Origin: Chloroflexota bacterium
GTDB lineage: Bacteria; Chloroflexota; UBA4733
Direction of reading: 5' to 3'
Assembly (NCBI GenBank): GCA_025980355.1
Contig: JAICXR010000050.1
Location: 1 to 12,701, forward strand
Length of the DNA stretch: 12,701 bases
Shown here: piece after piece, positions 1 to 6,261 of the stretch
Layout: each line of letters opens with the position of its first letter
How positions within the stretch are numbered: the stretch's first letter is position 1
The notes under the pieces: generated by a model
The model's database searches: none
Told to the model about the DNA's origin: nothing
Seen by the model: the letters and a program-made list of their open reading frames with translations, nothing else
Made by a program: the position numbers and the translations under genes

Positions 1-2
1 CC

Positions 3-698
3 TTCAACCGGACGGCGGCGAGCGCGGCGGGATCGGCGATGACACTTGCCGTCATCGGCCTCGCGCTGCCGGCCGCCTTCGGCCTCACCCTGCATCCGAC
101 CAACCCGATGGCCGAGGAACAGTTGAGCCTGGTCGTGGCGGGGTGCTTGGTGGCCGGGTACCTGCTGGGCCTGCTCTTCACCCTCGTCACCCACGCGCAC
201 CTGTTCGCCGCCGAGGCGGCCGCGGCGTCCGGGCCGCGGTGGTCGGCCGGGCGCGCGCTGGCGGCGCTCGTCGCGGCGACGGCGGCCATCGCCGCGATGA
301 GCGAGGTGCTGGTCGGCAGCGTGACGGGGGTCACGCAGCAACTGGGCTGGAGCCCGTTGTTCATCGGGGCGGTCTTCCTCCCGCTCATCGGCAACGCCGC
401 CGAGCAGCTAACGGCGGTGATGGTGGCCGCCAAGGGCAAGATGGACCTGAGCATCGGCATCGCCATGGGCAGCAGCCAGCAGGTCGCCTTGCTCGTGGCC
501 CCGCTGATCGTGTTCGCCAGCATCCCCCTCGGCCACCCCATGGACCTGCTCTTCCTCCCGATGGAACTCCTGGCCATCATCGTGGCGGTCGCCATCGCCG
601 GCTGGATCACCCTGGACGGGGAGAGCAACTGGTTCGAAGGCGCGCAGTTGCTGATCGCCTACGGCATCATCGCCGTAGCCTTCCTCCTGTATCGCTGA
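3..698 (+). CDS. Ca2+/H+ antiporter, Cax family, C-terminal part (5' end outside the window)
   Basis: Membrane antiporter of the CaCA superfamily, expected to expel Ca2+ (or a similar cation) in exchange for protons. The frame is open from base 3, upstream of the first ATG at 39, and already reads F-N-R-T-A-A-S, so the gene begins before the window; about 231 residues are visible. The signature is the second alpha-repeat: G-N-A-A-E-Q followed by a K-x-K-M-D-L-S-I-G-I-A stretch and G-S-S-Q-Q-V-A-L (bases about 391-490). In this family the repeat supplies the acidic ion-binding residue inside the membrane. At least five hydrophobic segments are visible, the last running into the C-terminus (I-A-V-A-F-L-L-Y-R). 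The stop is TGA at 696-698. Nothing downstream is co-oriented closely enough to imply an operon, and a strong hairpin follows at 762-807. The family call is firm; the exact ion is inferred. Confidence 0.9.
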   Translation, partial: FNRTAASAAGSAMTLAVIGLALPAAFGLTLHPTNPMAEEQLSLVVAGCLVAGYLLGLLFTLVTHAHLFAAEAAAASGPRWSAGRALAALVAATAAIAAMSEVLVGSVTGVTQQLGWSPLFIGAVFLPLIGNAAEQLTAVMVAAKGKMDLSIGIAMGSSQQVALLVAPLIVFASIPLGHPMDLLFLPMELLAIIVAVAIAGWITLDGESNWFEGAQLLIAYGIIAVAFLLYR

Positions 699-761
699 GG
701 AAGGCCGGAGGGCAGCACTCGCCCCGCGTCGGACCCGATGCAACAGCACGACGTTTTGCGC

Positions 762-807
762 CCGGAGCGCAACAGCAGGCGTCTATCGCCGCTGCGTTGC
801 GCTCCGG
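762..807. terminator. Strong GC-rich hairpin behind the antiporter gene (terminator-like, no T tract)
   Basis: A perfect 12-bp inverted repeat, CCGGAGCGCAAC (762-773) with GTTGCGCTCCGG (796-807). The 22 nt between the arms fold further: GCA/TGC and GGCG/CGCC around a TCTAT loop, giving about 19 paired positions with small bulges. It lies 63 nt after the antiporter stop codon, the usual place for transcription termination. No T run follows on either strand, so termination is inferred from position and stem strength only. It could equally be an RNA-stabilising 3' hairpin. Confidence 0.5.
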
Positions 808-816
808 CCTGGCGGT

Positions 817-978
817 GTGCCAACTCCGGTGGGCGACGTTGAACGAGCTCCCCCGCCGCAGCGCTACTACCACCTGGCATCGGACTTGCGCCAGCATGGA
901 CGAGCCGGGAGACATGCGACGGCCGACAACATCTACACGGCGGCGCGCCAGGCCCGCGCGGAACGCAAAGCCAGCTAG
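817..978 (+). CDS. Possible small ORF or gene remnant, 53 codons, unrecognised
   Basis: A frame ending at TAG 976-978 reads like natural protein in its last 38 residues (R-Y-Y-H-L-A-S-D-L-R-Q-H-G and later D-N-I-Y-T-A-A-R-Q-A-R-A-E-R-K). It is amphipathic, helix-like and mostly uses GC-ending codons. The frame has no ATG. The GTG at 817 is the earliest reasonable start after the hairpin but has no clear Shine-Dalgarno sequence. Further upstream the frame turns Cys/Arg-rich and unconvincing. It may be the 3' remnant of a decayed gene, or chance. Its stop lies 26 nt before the ATG of the next gene. Confidence 0.25.
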   Translation: MPTPVGDVERAPPPQRYYHLASDLRQHGRAGRHATADNIYTAARQARAERKAS

Positions 979-1004
979 CGGGCGCCAGCCGGGAAGGCGA
1001 CGTG

Positions 1005-1370
1005 ATGGCACCGGGAGCAATGGCCGCGCCGTCCGATAACCTGCCGGACGGGATACGGCTCTGGCAGGAGGACGGCGGCTGGTACCTGGCGGTTGGTGAG
1101 CAACGGCAGGGACCGTTCCTGTATCGTCCCACCCGCACCGACGTGTGGGAACAGGCGGGGACGATGTCCGATGGGAACGAACCGATCCTTGTCCGCTTCA
1201 TTCGATTCGACGCCGCCGGGGAGCAGGTGACGTTCCGCCAGGACTACCGCGTCGATCCCACCGGGCAGCGCCACCTCCTGCGCACGTCTCTCGTCGAAGC
1301 GCCCCCGTCGCCCGAGGACTACGAAGGACTGGAGACCCCGGCACCGGATGCCGGCGGGCCGGCGCGGTAG
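1005..1370 (+). CDS. Hypothetical protein, 121 residues
   Basis: I do not recognise a family. The ATG at 1005 is preferred over the GTG at 1002 because GGAAGG (992-997) sits 7 nt before it. The protein is soluble with no signal peptide or membrane segment. A Pro/Ala-rich N-terminus is followed by a compact region rich in Trp, Tyr and alternating hydrophobic residues (I-R-L-W-Q-E-D-G-G-W-Y-L-A-V, then G-P-F-L-Y-R-P and I-L-V-R-F-I-R-F-D), which suggests a small beta-sheet fold. The last 25 residues are acidic and proline-rich, probably disordered. It ends 131 nt before the rhodanese gene on the same strand, and a perfect palindrome lies between them, so co-transcription is uncertain. Codon usage matches the neighbours. 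Confidence 0.7.
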   Translation: MAPGAMAAPSDNLPDGIRLWQEDGGWYLAVGEQRQGPFLYRPTRTDVWEQAGTMSDGNEPILVRFIRFDAAGEQVTFRQDYRVDPTGQRHLLRTSLVEAPPSPEDYEGLETPAPDAGGPAR

Positions 1371-1412
1371 GTCAGCTTCCCTCGTTGGGATGCTGGAATA
1401 GATTATGCGACA

Positions 1413-1434
1413 ACCGCGGCGTAGTCGCCGCGGT
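1413..1434. promoter_or_regulatory. Perfect 9-bp palindrome with 4-nt spacer upstream of the rhodanese gene
   Basis: ACCGCGGCG (1413-1421), TAGT, CGCCGCGGT (1426-1434) is a perfect inverted repeat ending 67 nt before the rhodanese ATG. An AT-rich patch directly upstream (TAGATTATG, 1399-1407) could be a -10 region, which would put the palindrome at the transcription start, an operator-like position. No good -35 is visible at the matching distance. As RNA it would form a 9-bp hairpin, so termination of the preceding gene is the alternative; no T tract follows. Confidence 0.45.
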
Positions 1435-1501
1435 GCGATCGAGTTGGACGCCGGAACGGGCGGCCACTCGCCCGTCGCGCAGTCTGGGAGGGAAGAGCAC
1501 C

Positions 1502-1918
1502 ATGGCAGACGCCACCGAGGTACGCATCCCGCCAGCCGAGGCCAAGCGCCGGGTCGACGCCGGCCAGGCGCTGTTGCTAGATGTCGTGCAGCCGCATGTC
1601 TGGGCAAGCCTGCCCCAGGCGATTCGCGGGGCGGTACGCATTTCGCCGGAAGAGGTGGGCGAGCGGGCGGAGGAGCTCCGCGGCGCCCGCGGCGTGATCG
1701 CCTACTGCACCTGACCCGACGAGGGCACGAGCGCCCGTGTGGCGCTCACGCTGCGGGAGCGGGGCATCCCGGCCTGGGCGCTCAAGGGCGGCCTCGCGGC
1801 CTGGCAGCGTGCGGGCTACCCGACTGAGCCGAAAGCCGTTGAACAGGCGACGCAGATCGAGGACGTCTGCCCGGAGTGCGGCCGGCCCATGGCAGAGCAC
1901 GCTGTCCCGACACCATAG
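1502..1918 (+). CDS. Rhodanese-like protein with a probable selenocysteine (in-frame TGA at 1712-1714)
   Basis: Single rhodanese domain, 138 residues if the TGA codes for Sec at position 71. Start ATG at 1502 with a strong GGGAGGGA (1486-1493). N-terminal half: M-A-D-A-T-E-V-R-I, then L-L-L-D-V, R-G-A-V-R-I-S, and the strand R-G-V-I-A-Y-C leading to the active loop C69-T70-U71-P-D-E-G-T-S-A-R. After the TGA the domain carries on normally (V-A-L-T-L-R-E-R-G, then A-L-K-G-G-L-A-A-W-Q-R-A-G-Y-P, the typical rhodanese ending). 34 of the first 36 codons after the TGA end in G or C. In related rhodaneses the loop reads Y-C-x-C-P, so Sec takes the place of the second Cys while C69 aligns with the usual persulfide-carrying Cys. 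A C-terminal C123-P-E-C126 may be a resolving dithiol or a zinc knuckle. Probable role: sulfur or selenium transfer, or thiol redox chemistry, in the cytoplasm. The alternative is a nonsense-mutated pseudogene. No Sec machinery genes are in the window. Confidence 0.8.
1729..1747 (+). promoter_or_regulatory. Candidate bacterial SECIS hairpin for the in-frame TGA
   Basis: GAGCGCC (1729-1735), loop CGTGT (1736-1740), GGCGCTC (1741-1747): a perfect 7-bp stem with a 5-nt loop whose second base is G. The apical loop begins 21 nt after the TGA. Bacterial SECIS elements lie within the coding region just 3' of the UGA, with a short apical loop carrying a G in its first two bases, and are bound by SelB. 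The E. coli fdhF loop sits at a similar distance. High GC content makes chance hairpins common, so the placement is the stronger argument. Confidence 0.65.
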
Positions 1919-1954
1919 GCCGGCGGCGACCCCATCGCTCGGTCGTACGCTGCC

Positions 1955-2179
1955 TCACTTCTTCTGCAGCGGCGGTGTTCCCGGGCCGGTGAACTGTCCC
2001 ACCTTTCGCTCGCCGCCGTCGGGCTCACCCTGGCGGAGCACCTGCGCTTGCTGGTCCGGCTCCTCGCGCCCGCGCTGATCGCCGGTGGGATTCAGGGAGT
2101 GCTTCCGGGCGAAGTCCTTGCTACCGCTTTCCTGGCCATATCTTCCCCCTTCTCTTCGGCCGCGCCGTAGTCCACCCAT
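1955..2179 (-). CDS. Small hydrophilic protein, start uncertain or frame-shifted
   Basis: The minus-strand frame ends at TGA (1957-1955). It encodes a natural-looking, strongly polar sequence: S-G-S-K-D-F-A-R-K-H-S-L-N-P-T-G-D-Q, then Q-V-L-R-Q-G-E-P-D-G-G-E-R-K and V-G-Q-F-T-G-P-G-T-P-P-L-Q-K-K. No family is recognised; it is probably disordered. The only in-frame ATG (2179) has no Shine-Dalgarno sequence and adds an Arg/Gly-rich leader. A much better start, ATG at 2139-2137 preceded by AAGGGGGAAG, is in another frame and reads M-A-R before diverging. One extra base just after it would join it to the rest of the protein. It may therefore be a recent 1-base deletion or a sequencing error. It converges on the rhodanese gene, leaving 36 nt. 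Confidence 0.45.
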   Translation of the reverse strand: MGGLRRGRREGGRYGQESGSKDFARKHSLNPTGDQRGREEPDQQAQVLRQGEPDGGERKVGQFTGPGTPPLQKK

Positions 2180-2281
2180 TCAGGCGACGCAAGTTCCGTA
2201 CCCGGTCCGTGCTGGCGGAAGCGCGAGGCGCCCGTGCGTCCCCGGTCGGCTCGTCGGCCGTTTCGACGCCGTGCGCCCTTG

Positions 2282-2310
2282 TTGACGGGCCTGGCATTTC
2301 CGCCTACTAT
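2282..2310 (+). promoter_or_regulatory. Sigma70-type promoter of the PhyH-family gene
   Basis: TTGACG (2282-2287), a 17-bp spacer, then TACTAT (2305-2310). Both boxes match the consensus at five of six positions and the spacing is ideal. Transcription would start near 2317, giving an untranslated leader of about 80 nt before the ATG at 2399. Confidence 0.65.
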
Positions 2311-2398
2311 CCCCAAGCCGTAGGGATGCACCGCTCCCTATGGCACCGAACAGCAAAGGCACTGCTGTCGTCGCGATCTCAGGAAGGATGCCCTCACC

Positions 2399-3175
2399 AT
2401 GGACGACAACGAGCGCTACCTGTTCGACCTCATGGGCTATCTCGTCGTGGACGACGTGCTGGCCCCGGCGGAACTGGATGCGCTCAACGCGCTGGTCGAT
2501 CGACGGGATCCCTGGGGGACCTATGCCCGGGGCGAGGGCGGCATGACGGTGGGCGAAGGCAACCTCCACATCGGGCCGCTGCATACCTGGGAAGCGCCCT
2601 TTCGCCGGCTCATCAATCATCCCAAGCTGCAGCCGTACCTGGTGGAGCTGATCGGTCCCAAGTTCCGTTTCGACCACGGGTACGCGATCTTTATGCGCCA
2701 GGGTGGCGCCAAGCATCCGCTGCACGGCGGCGGTACGCCCTACGACCCGGGGGAGTACTACCACTTCCGGAACGGCCGGATGTACAACGGCCTGATCGTC
2801 GTCTCCTTTGCCCTGGGCGACGTGCCCCCGGGCGGGGGCGGCTTCGCGGCCATCCCCGGCAGCCACAAGAGCAATTTCGCCTGCCCGGCACGCATACGGC
2901 AGTTCGACCAGCCCGGCGCCTGGCTGCAGCAGGTGCCGCAGAAGGCCGGCTCCGCCGTCATCTTCACGGAAGCGCTCACGCACGGCACGTGGCCGTGGAC
3001 CGCGGCCAGCGAGCGCCGCTCCTTGCTGTACAAGTTCGCCCCCGGGCACATGGCCTGGTCCGGGAACTATCCCAAGCCGTCCGACGTGGCGGAGGCCGAG
3101 TGGACTCCGGAAGAGCGCCGTATCCTGGAGCATCCCTATATCGGCCGCCGAGCGACGGTAGTGGAGAAGACCTGA
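2399..3175 (+). CDS. Phytanoyl-CoA dioxygenase (PhyH) superfamily protein with H-x-G iron motif
   Basis: Cytoplasmic protein of 258 residues, the usual size for this Fe(II)/2-oxoglutarate superfamily. Start ATG 2399 follows GGAAGGA (2382-2388). Features: an N-terminal helical region with R-Y-L-F-D-L-M-G-Y-L-V-V-D-D, typical of PhyH proteins; H-P-L-H109-G-G-G-T-P around residues 106-113; V-S-F-A-L-G-D-V-P-P-G-G-G-G-F and I-P-G-S-H-K-S-N-F (152-160); A-L-T-H195-G-T with R206/R207 following. H109 and H195 fit the two iron-binding histidines and one of the arginines fits 2-oxoglutarate binding. The Asp of the usual H-x-D is Gly111 here. Fe/2OG halogenases also lack this carboxylate, but a subfamily variant with another ligand (for example D116 or E119) is possible. 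The substrate cannot be told. It stands alone under its own promoter. Confidence 0.8.
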   Translation: MDDNERYLFDLMGYLVVDDVLAPAELDALNALVDRRDPWGTYARGEGGMTVGEGNLHIGPLHTWEAPFRRLINHPKLQPYLVELIGPKFRFDHGYAIFMRQGGAKHPLHGGGTPYDPGEYYHFRNGRMYNGLIVVSFALGDVPPGGGGFAAIPGSHKSNFACPARIRQFDQPGAWLQQVPQKAGSAVIFTEALTHGTWPWTAASERRSLLYKFAPGHMAWSGNYPKPSDVAEAEWTPEERRILEHPYIGRRATVVEKT

Positions 3176-3357
3176 GACCGCCCGCACTCCCTCGCCGACC
3201 GTAAACGCCTCTTCCAGCAAGCGGCCATACGACACGTGGCAGCACCGCCGGTTCCTGATGCCCTCCTCGGCGACCGAGCGGACGCTGACGGGACCACCGC
3301 GGACCGCGCCAGCCAGCGTGACGTTTGCCACGAGCATTGGGCTGCGCCGCGGCGCCC

Positions 3358-3386
3358 TGGATCGGACGGTACGGAATGACTATACT
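3358..3386 (+). promoter_or_regulatory. Probable promoter of the first binding-protein gene
   Basis: A near-consensus -10, TATACT (3381-3386), with TG at 3377-3378 just upstream. The segment at the -35 distance (TGGATC, 3358-3363, 17-bp spacer) is weak. The expected start is near 3393, about 63 nt before the ATG at 3456. Confidence 0.5.
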
Positions 3387-3455
3387 CCCGCTGTAGCGCT
3401 GCGGCCGCTAGCCCGGCGATCATACTTCGGAAGCGTTCGGAGAAGGAAGGTGACC

Positions 3456-5045
3456 ATGGCCCAATCTTCTCGCCGTTCATTCTTGCGACTCGCCGCCGCG
3501 CAGGCCGCTGCGCTCGGCGTCCTGGCCGCCTGCGGCGGGGCGACCGGCACGGGTGTCGTCACTTCGTCGACGCAGGCGCCGGGGTCAACGGTTGCCGGCT
3601 CGCCGAGCGCCGCTTCCAGCAGCGCACTCGCTTCCGGTGCGACCACGGTCACGAGTGCCGCCAGCGGCTCCAGCACGCAGGCCGCGACGACGAGCGCAGC
3701 CGTGTCGTCAACCGGCACGGCGACGGGCAGCACATCGAGCACCACCGCCGCGGCGGCGAGTACGACGTCGGCCACGCCGGCGACGTCGGCCCAAGCGGCG
3801 GCCTTCGCCGGTACCGTGCTCGAGTTCTGGAATCCGGGCAGCAACGTCGGCGCCAAGACGACGATCGACGCCCTGATCGCCACCTATAACCAGCAACACC
3901 CCGGCGTGACGGTGAAGAATGTGCCAACCCCGACCGACAACAACTACGAGAAGTACGTCACGGGGATGGTGAGCGGAACCGGGCCGGCCGCGTTGATGAC
4001 CTTCGACTATTCCCCCGTCGTCGCCTGGGCCGCCCAGGGCCTGATCACCCCGCTCGACGCCTACCAGGCCCAGCTGGGGATCAAGGAGGCCGATTACTTC
4101 CCCATCGTCTGGCAGATGATCCACTTCCACGGGCATCTCTGGGGGTTCCTCCAGGAGTTCGACTTCAACCTCCTGGGCTGGAACAAGCGCCTCTTCCAGG
4201 AAGCGGGCCTCGCCGCGGCGACGCCGCCCAAGACGACGGACGAGCTGGACGCGATGGCCGAGCGCCTGACGAAGAAAGACAGCACCGGGACCCTCCAACA
4301 GGTCGGCTTCTGTCCCTGGATCAGCGGGAATACCCTGTTGTGGACGGCCGTCTGGGGGGGAAGCTACTACGATCCGGCCAACGACCAATGGACCATCGTG
4401 CAGGACAACAACGTCAAGGCCCTGGAGTGGTTCGGGAAGTACGGCAAATTGCTCGGCGGGATGGCGCCGGTGCAGCAGTTCACCAAGCAGGTCACCAGCC
4501 CGCAGACGCCCTTCTATGCCGAGAAACTGGCGATCGGGACGCTGGGGGAGTGGGAGGTGGGGACGAACTGGATTCCGAAGCTCGCCCCGGCCCTGCAGTA
4601 CGGCGTGGGATTCCCCCCGACGGCCGCCGGCGTGCCCTACGGCACCGGCCAGACGGGCGGCGGCAACGTCCTGGCGCTGCCGAAGGACTCGCCGCACCCG
4701 ACCGAGGCGGCGGCCTTCCTGAGCTATATGGGTAGTCCGGGTCCCGTCTTCCGGTGGAATGCGAACCCCGGCGGCTACGACATCCCGCCGGTCAAGTCCG
4801 TGGCGTTCGGCGACGAGTTCGTCAAGGCGACGCCCGGCCTGGGGCCCTGGCTGGATTTACTCAAGCAGGACCACATGGTGCCGGCGCCGACCTCGCCGCT
4901 GACCCCCTACTTTCTCACCCAATTGAATGCGGCGCGGAATCAGGTCATCTCCGGCCAGCAGACGGCCAGCGTCGCGCTGGCGGCCCTGGCGCAGCAGATG
5001 CAGGCCCAGGAGCAACAATTCCACGCGACCAATCCGAACTGGTAG
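3456..5045 (+). CDS. ABC transporter sugar-type substrate-binding lipoprotein (family 1), Tat signal
   Basis: Extracytoplasmic solute receptor of the MalE/UgpB type, 529 residues. ATG 3456 is chosen because AGAAGGAAGG (3441-3450) lies 5 nt upstream and a textbook Tat signal begins right after it: S-R6-R7-S-F-L-R, a hydrophobic stretch, and the lipobox L-A-A-C26. The open frame continues upstream to 3258, but that part is Arg-rich and not credible. Residues 27-119 form an Ala/Ser/Thr/Gly stalk. The binding domain starts near T120 (V-L-E-F-W-N-P-G-S) and shows family 1 features: Y-N-Q-Q-H-P-G-V-T-V, S-G-T-G-P-A-A-L-M and a late aromatic-rich hinge. The ligand is unknown, probably a sugar or polyol. 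No permease or ATPase gene adjoins it; the next gene, 29 nt on, is a GNAT acetyltransferase. Confidence 0.9.
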   Translation: MAQSSRRSFLRLAAAQAAALGVLAACGGATGTGVVTSSTQAPGSTVAGSPSAASSSALASGATTVTSAASGSSTQAATTSAAVSSTGTATGSTSSTTAAAASTTSATPATSAQAAAFAGTVLEFWNPGSNVGAKTTIDALIATYNQQHPGVTVKNVPTPTDNNYEKYVTGMVSGTGPAALMTFDYSPVVAWAAQGLITPLDAYQAQLGIKEADYFPIVWQMIHFHGHLWGFLQEFDFNLLGWNKRLFQEAGLAAATPPKTTDELDAMAERLTKKDSTGTLQQVGFCPWISGNTLLWTAVWGGSYYDPANDQWTIVQDNNVKALEWFGKYGKLLGGMAPVQQFTKQVTSPQTPFYAEKLAIGTLGEWEVGTNWIPKLAPALQYGVGFPPTAAGVPYGTGQTGGGNVLALPKDSPHPTEAAAFLSYMGSPGPVFRWNANPGGYDIPPVKSVAFGDEFVKATPGLGPWLDLLKQDHMVPAPTSPLTPYFLTQLNAARNQVISGQQTASVALAALAQQMQAQEQQFHATNPNW

Positions 5046-5074
5046 CCCAGGCGAGATCGGACAGACGAAGCCCG

Positions 5075-6259
5075 ATGGACGACGTGCAGTACCGGGAGAT
5101 GCGGCCGGAGGACGCCGAGGCCGCCCTGGCCTTGCGCAACAGCGTCTTCGCCCACGCCCCGCTGAGCATGGAGCGCTGGGTGCGCAGCGGGCGGCAGGCC
5201 GCCATCGCCGTCCGCCAGGGCGCCGTGGTCGGGGCGATACCGCTGGCGTCGCGCGACCTCGTGCTGACGCCCGGCCGGACGCTCCGCGCGTCGTTCGAGT
5301 TCGCCGTCGGGACGCGCGAGGACCTGCGCAGCCGCGGCATCGGCAGCGGCATGGTGGGCGCGGCGCGAGCGTTCCTGCGGGATCGCGCGGACGGCCTATT
5401 CGTCTACCGTGGCGCGGAGCGGAGCGACGGCTACCGCTTCTACGTCAAGAGCGGCCACCACGACCTCCTGTACACGCGCGCCTATCACCTGCCGGAGCCC
5501 GTACCGGCAGGCGAGGTCGAGGCGGTGGCGGTCGACGCCGAGCGCATCGCCGCCGAGGAGGAGCGGCTCCTGCCGCCGTTCATGAACACCTACGGCCGGT
5601 TCGCCGGCTATCCGGAGCGGGGGCCCGGCGCCTGGCGCCGCGCGCTCACCTCCCCGGTCTTCACCCGCCCCAGCACGGCGGTGTTCCTGCTCCCGCTCCG
5701 CGACCGCGAACTGCTGGCGTATGCCCTCGTCGCTGTGCGGGAGGGCGGGCCGGTGCAGGCGTTGGAGCTGGCGACCCGCGACGGCGGGGTCGCCACGGTC
5801 CGGCGCCTGCTGGCCGCGGTCGCCGCCTTCGCGGCCCGGCGCGGACGGGAGGAGGTCCTGGTGCAACTGGCGGACGACGATCCCTTCGTGCCCGTCCTCC
5901 AGGCCATGGGGTGGCGCGCCGACCCGCGCGGCCTCGTCGTCATGGGCCAACTCCTGGACGTGCCGGCCTTCTTCGCCCGCCATTGGGCGGCGGCGTTCCG
6001 ACTGGAGGGCGCCGGCCTGCGCGTGTGGACCCCCGCCCAGGACCACCTGCTGGTCCCACCGGCGCCGGGCGCCCCCACACTGTCCCTGGAGATGAAGGAG
6101 GAGACCTTGCATCGCTGGTTGCTGGGGCGGATCGACCTGGCGAGGCGGCTGCGCGAAGGCACGGTAAGCGCGTACGGCGCGGATGGCCGGGTGCAGGAGG
6201 CGGTCGCCGCCGCGATCCCCGTTCGCCCCTGGGCGTACCACGCCCTCGACTGGATTTAG
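5075..6259 (+). CDS. GNAT-family acetyltransferase, Eis-like multidomain
   Basis: Acetyl-CoA-dependent N-acetyltransferase of 394 residues. ATG 5075 begins the homology (V-Q-Y-R-E-M-R-P-E-D-A-E-A), although its ribosome binding site is weak. It lies 29 nt after the binding-protein stop, so translation from the upstream message is likely. The N-terminal GNAT domain has strand F-E-F-A-V-G-T (74-80) leading into R85-S-R-G88-I-G90-S-G, the pyrophosphate-binding loop, and a Y-R-F-Y-V-K-S-G-H-H segment (120-129) like the usual Y-x-x-x-G-F. A second, degenerate GNAT-like half follows, then a C-terminal region (about 310-394) ending G-R-I-D-L-A-R-R-L-R-E-G and W-A-Y-H-A-L-D-W-I, resembling the SCP2-like domain of Eis proteins. 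The acceptor is unknown. Architecture is assigned by pattern; the N-terminal domain is the firmest part. Confidence 0.85.
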   Translation: MDDVQYREMRPEDAEAALALRNSVFAHAPLSMERWVRSGRQAAIAVRQGAVVGAIPLASRDLVLTPGRTLRASFEFAVGTREDLRSRGIGSGMVGAARAFLRDRADGLFVYRGAERSDGYRFYVKSGHHDLLYTRAYHLPEPVPAGEVEAVAVDAERIAAEEERLLPPFMNTYGRFAGYPERGPGAWRRALTSPVFTRPSTAVFLLPLRDRELLAYALVAVREGGPVQALELATRDGGVATVRRLLAAVAAFAARRGREEVLVQLADDDPFVPVLQAMGWRADPRGLVVMGQLLDVPAFFARHWAAAFRLEGAGLRVWTPAQDHLLVPPAPGAPTLSLEMKEETLHRWLLGRIDLARRLREGTVSAYGADGRVQEAVAAAIPVRPWAYHALDWI

Positions 6260-6261
6260 GC

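Larger units (their letters stand above)
699..1004. other. Gap of about 300 bases: hairpin and a doubtful small ORF only
   Basis: This stretch between the antiporter and the next credible gene holds the hairpin at 762-807 and the doubtful ORF at 817-978. Longer frames across it in both directions are arginine-rich and lack family motifs or convincing ribosome binding sites. I see no tRNA-like cloverleaf, no repeat array and no clear promoter. Confidence 0.5.

Noticed and set aside
1351..1364. GCCGGC-GG-GCCGGC palindromic repeat at the end of the hypothetical gene
   Set aside because: The 2-nt spacer is too short for a loop and the motif is common in GC-rich coding sequence.
1712..1714. In-frame TGA read as a nonsense mutation making the rhodanese a pseudogene
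   Set aside because: The stop falls on the active-loop Cys column, the rest of the domain is undamaged, and a correctly spaced SECIS-like hairpin follows. It remains the main alternative.
2180..3337. Long minus-strand open frame opposite the PhyH gene
   Set aside because: High-GC antisense frame with His/Arg/Gly-rich sequence, no family motif; the plus-strand gene has clear homology.
3258..3455. N-terminal extension of the first binding protein back to an ATG at 3258
   Set aside because: It would bury the Tat signal 66 residues inside, is Arg/Pro-rich, and overlaps the promoter; the ATG at 3456 has a strong ribosome binding site.
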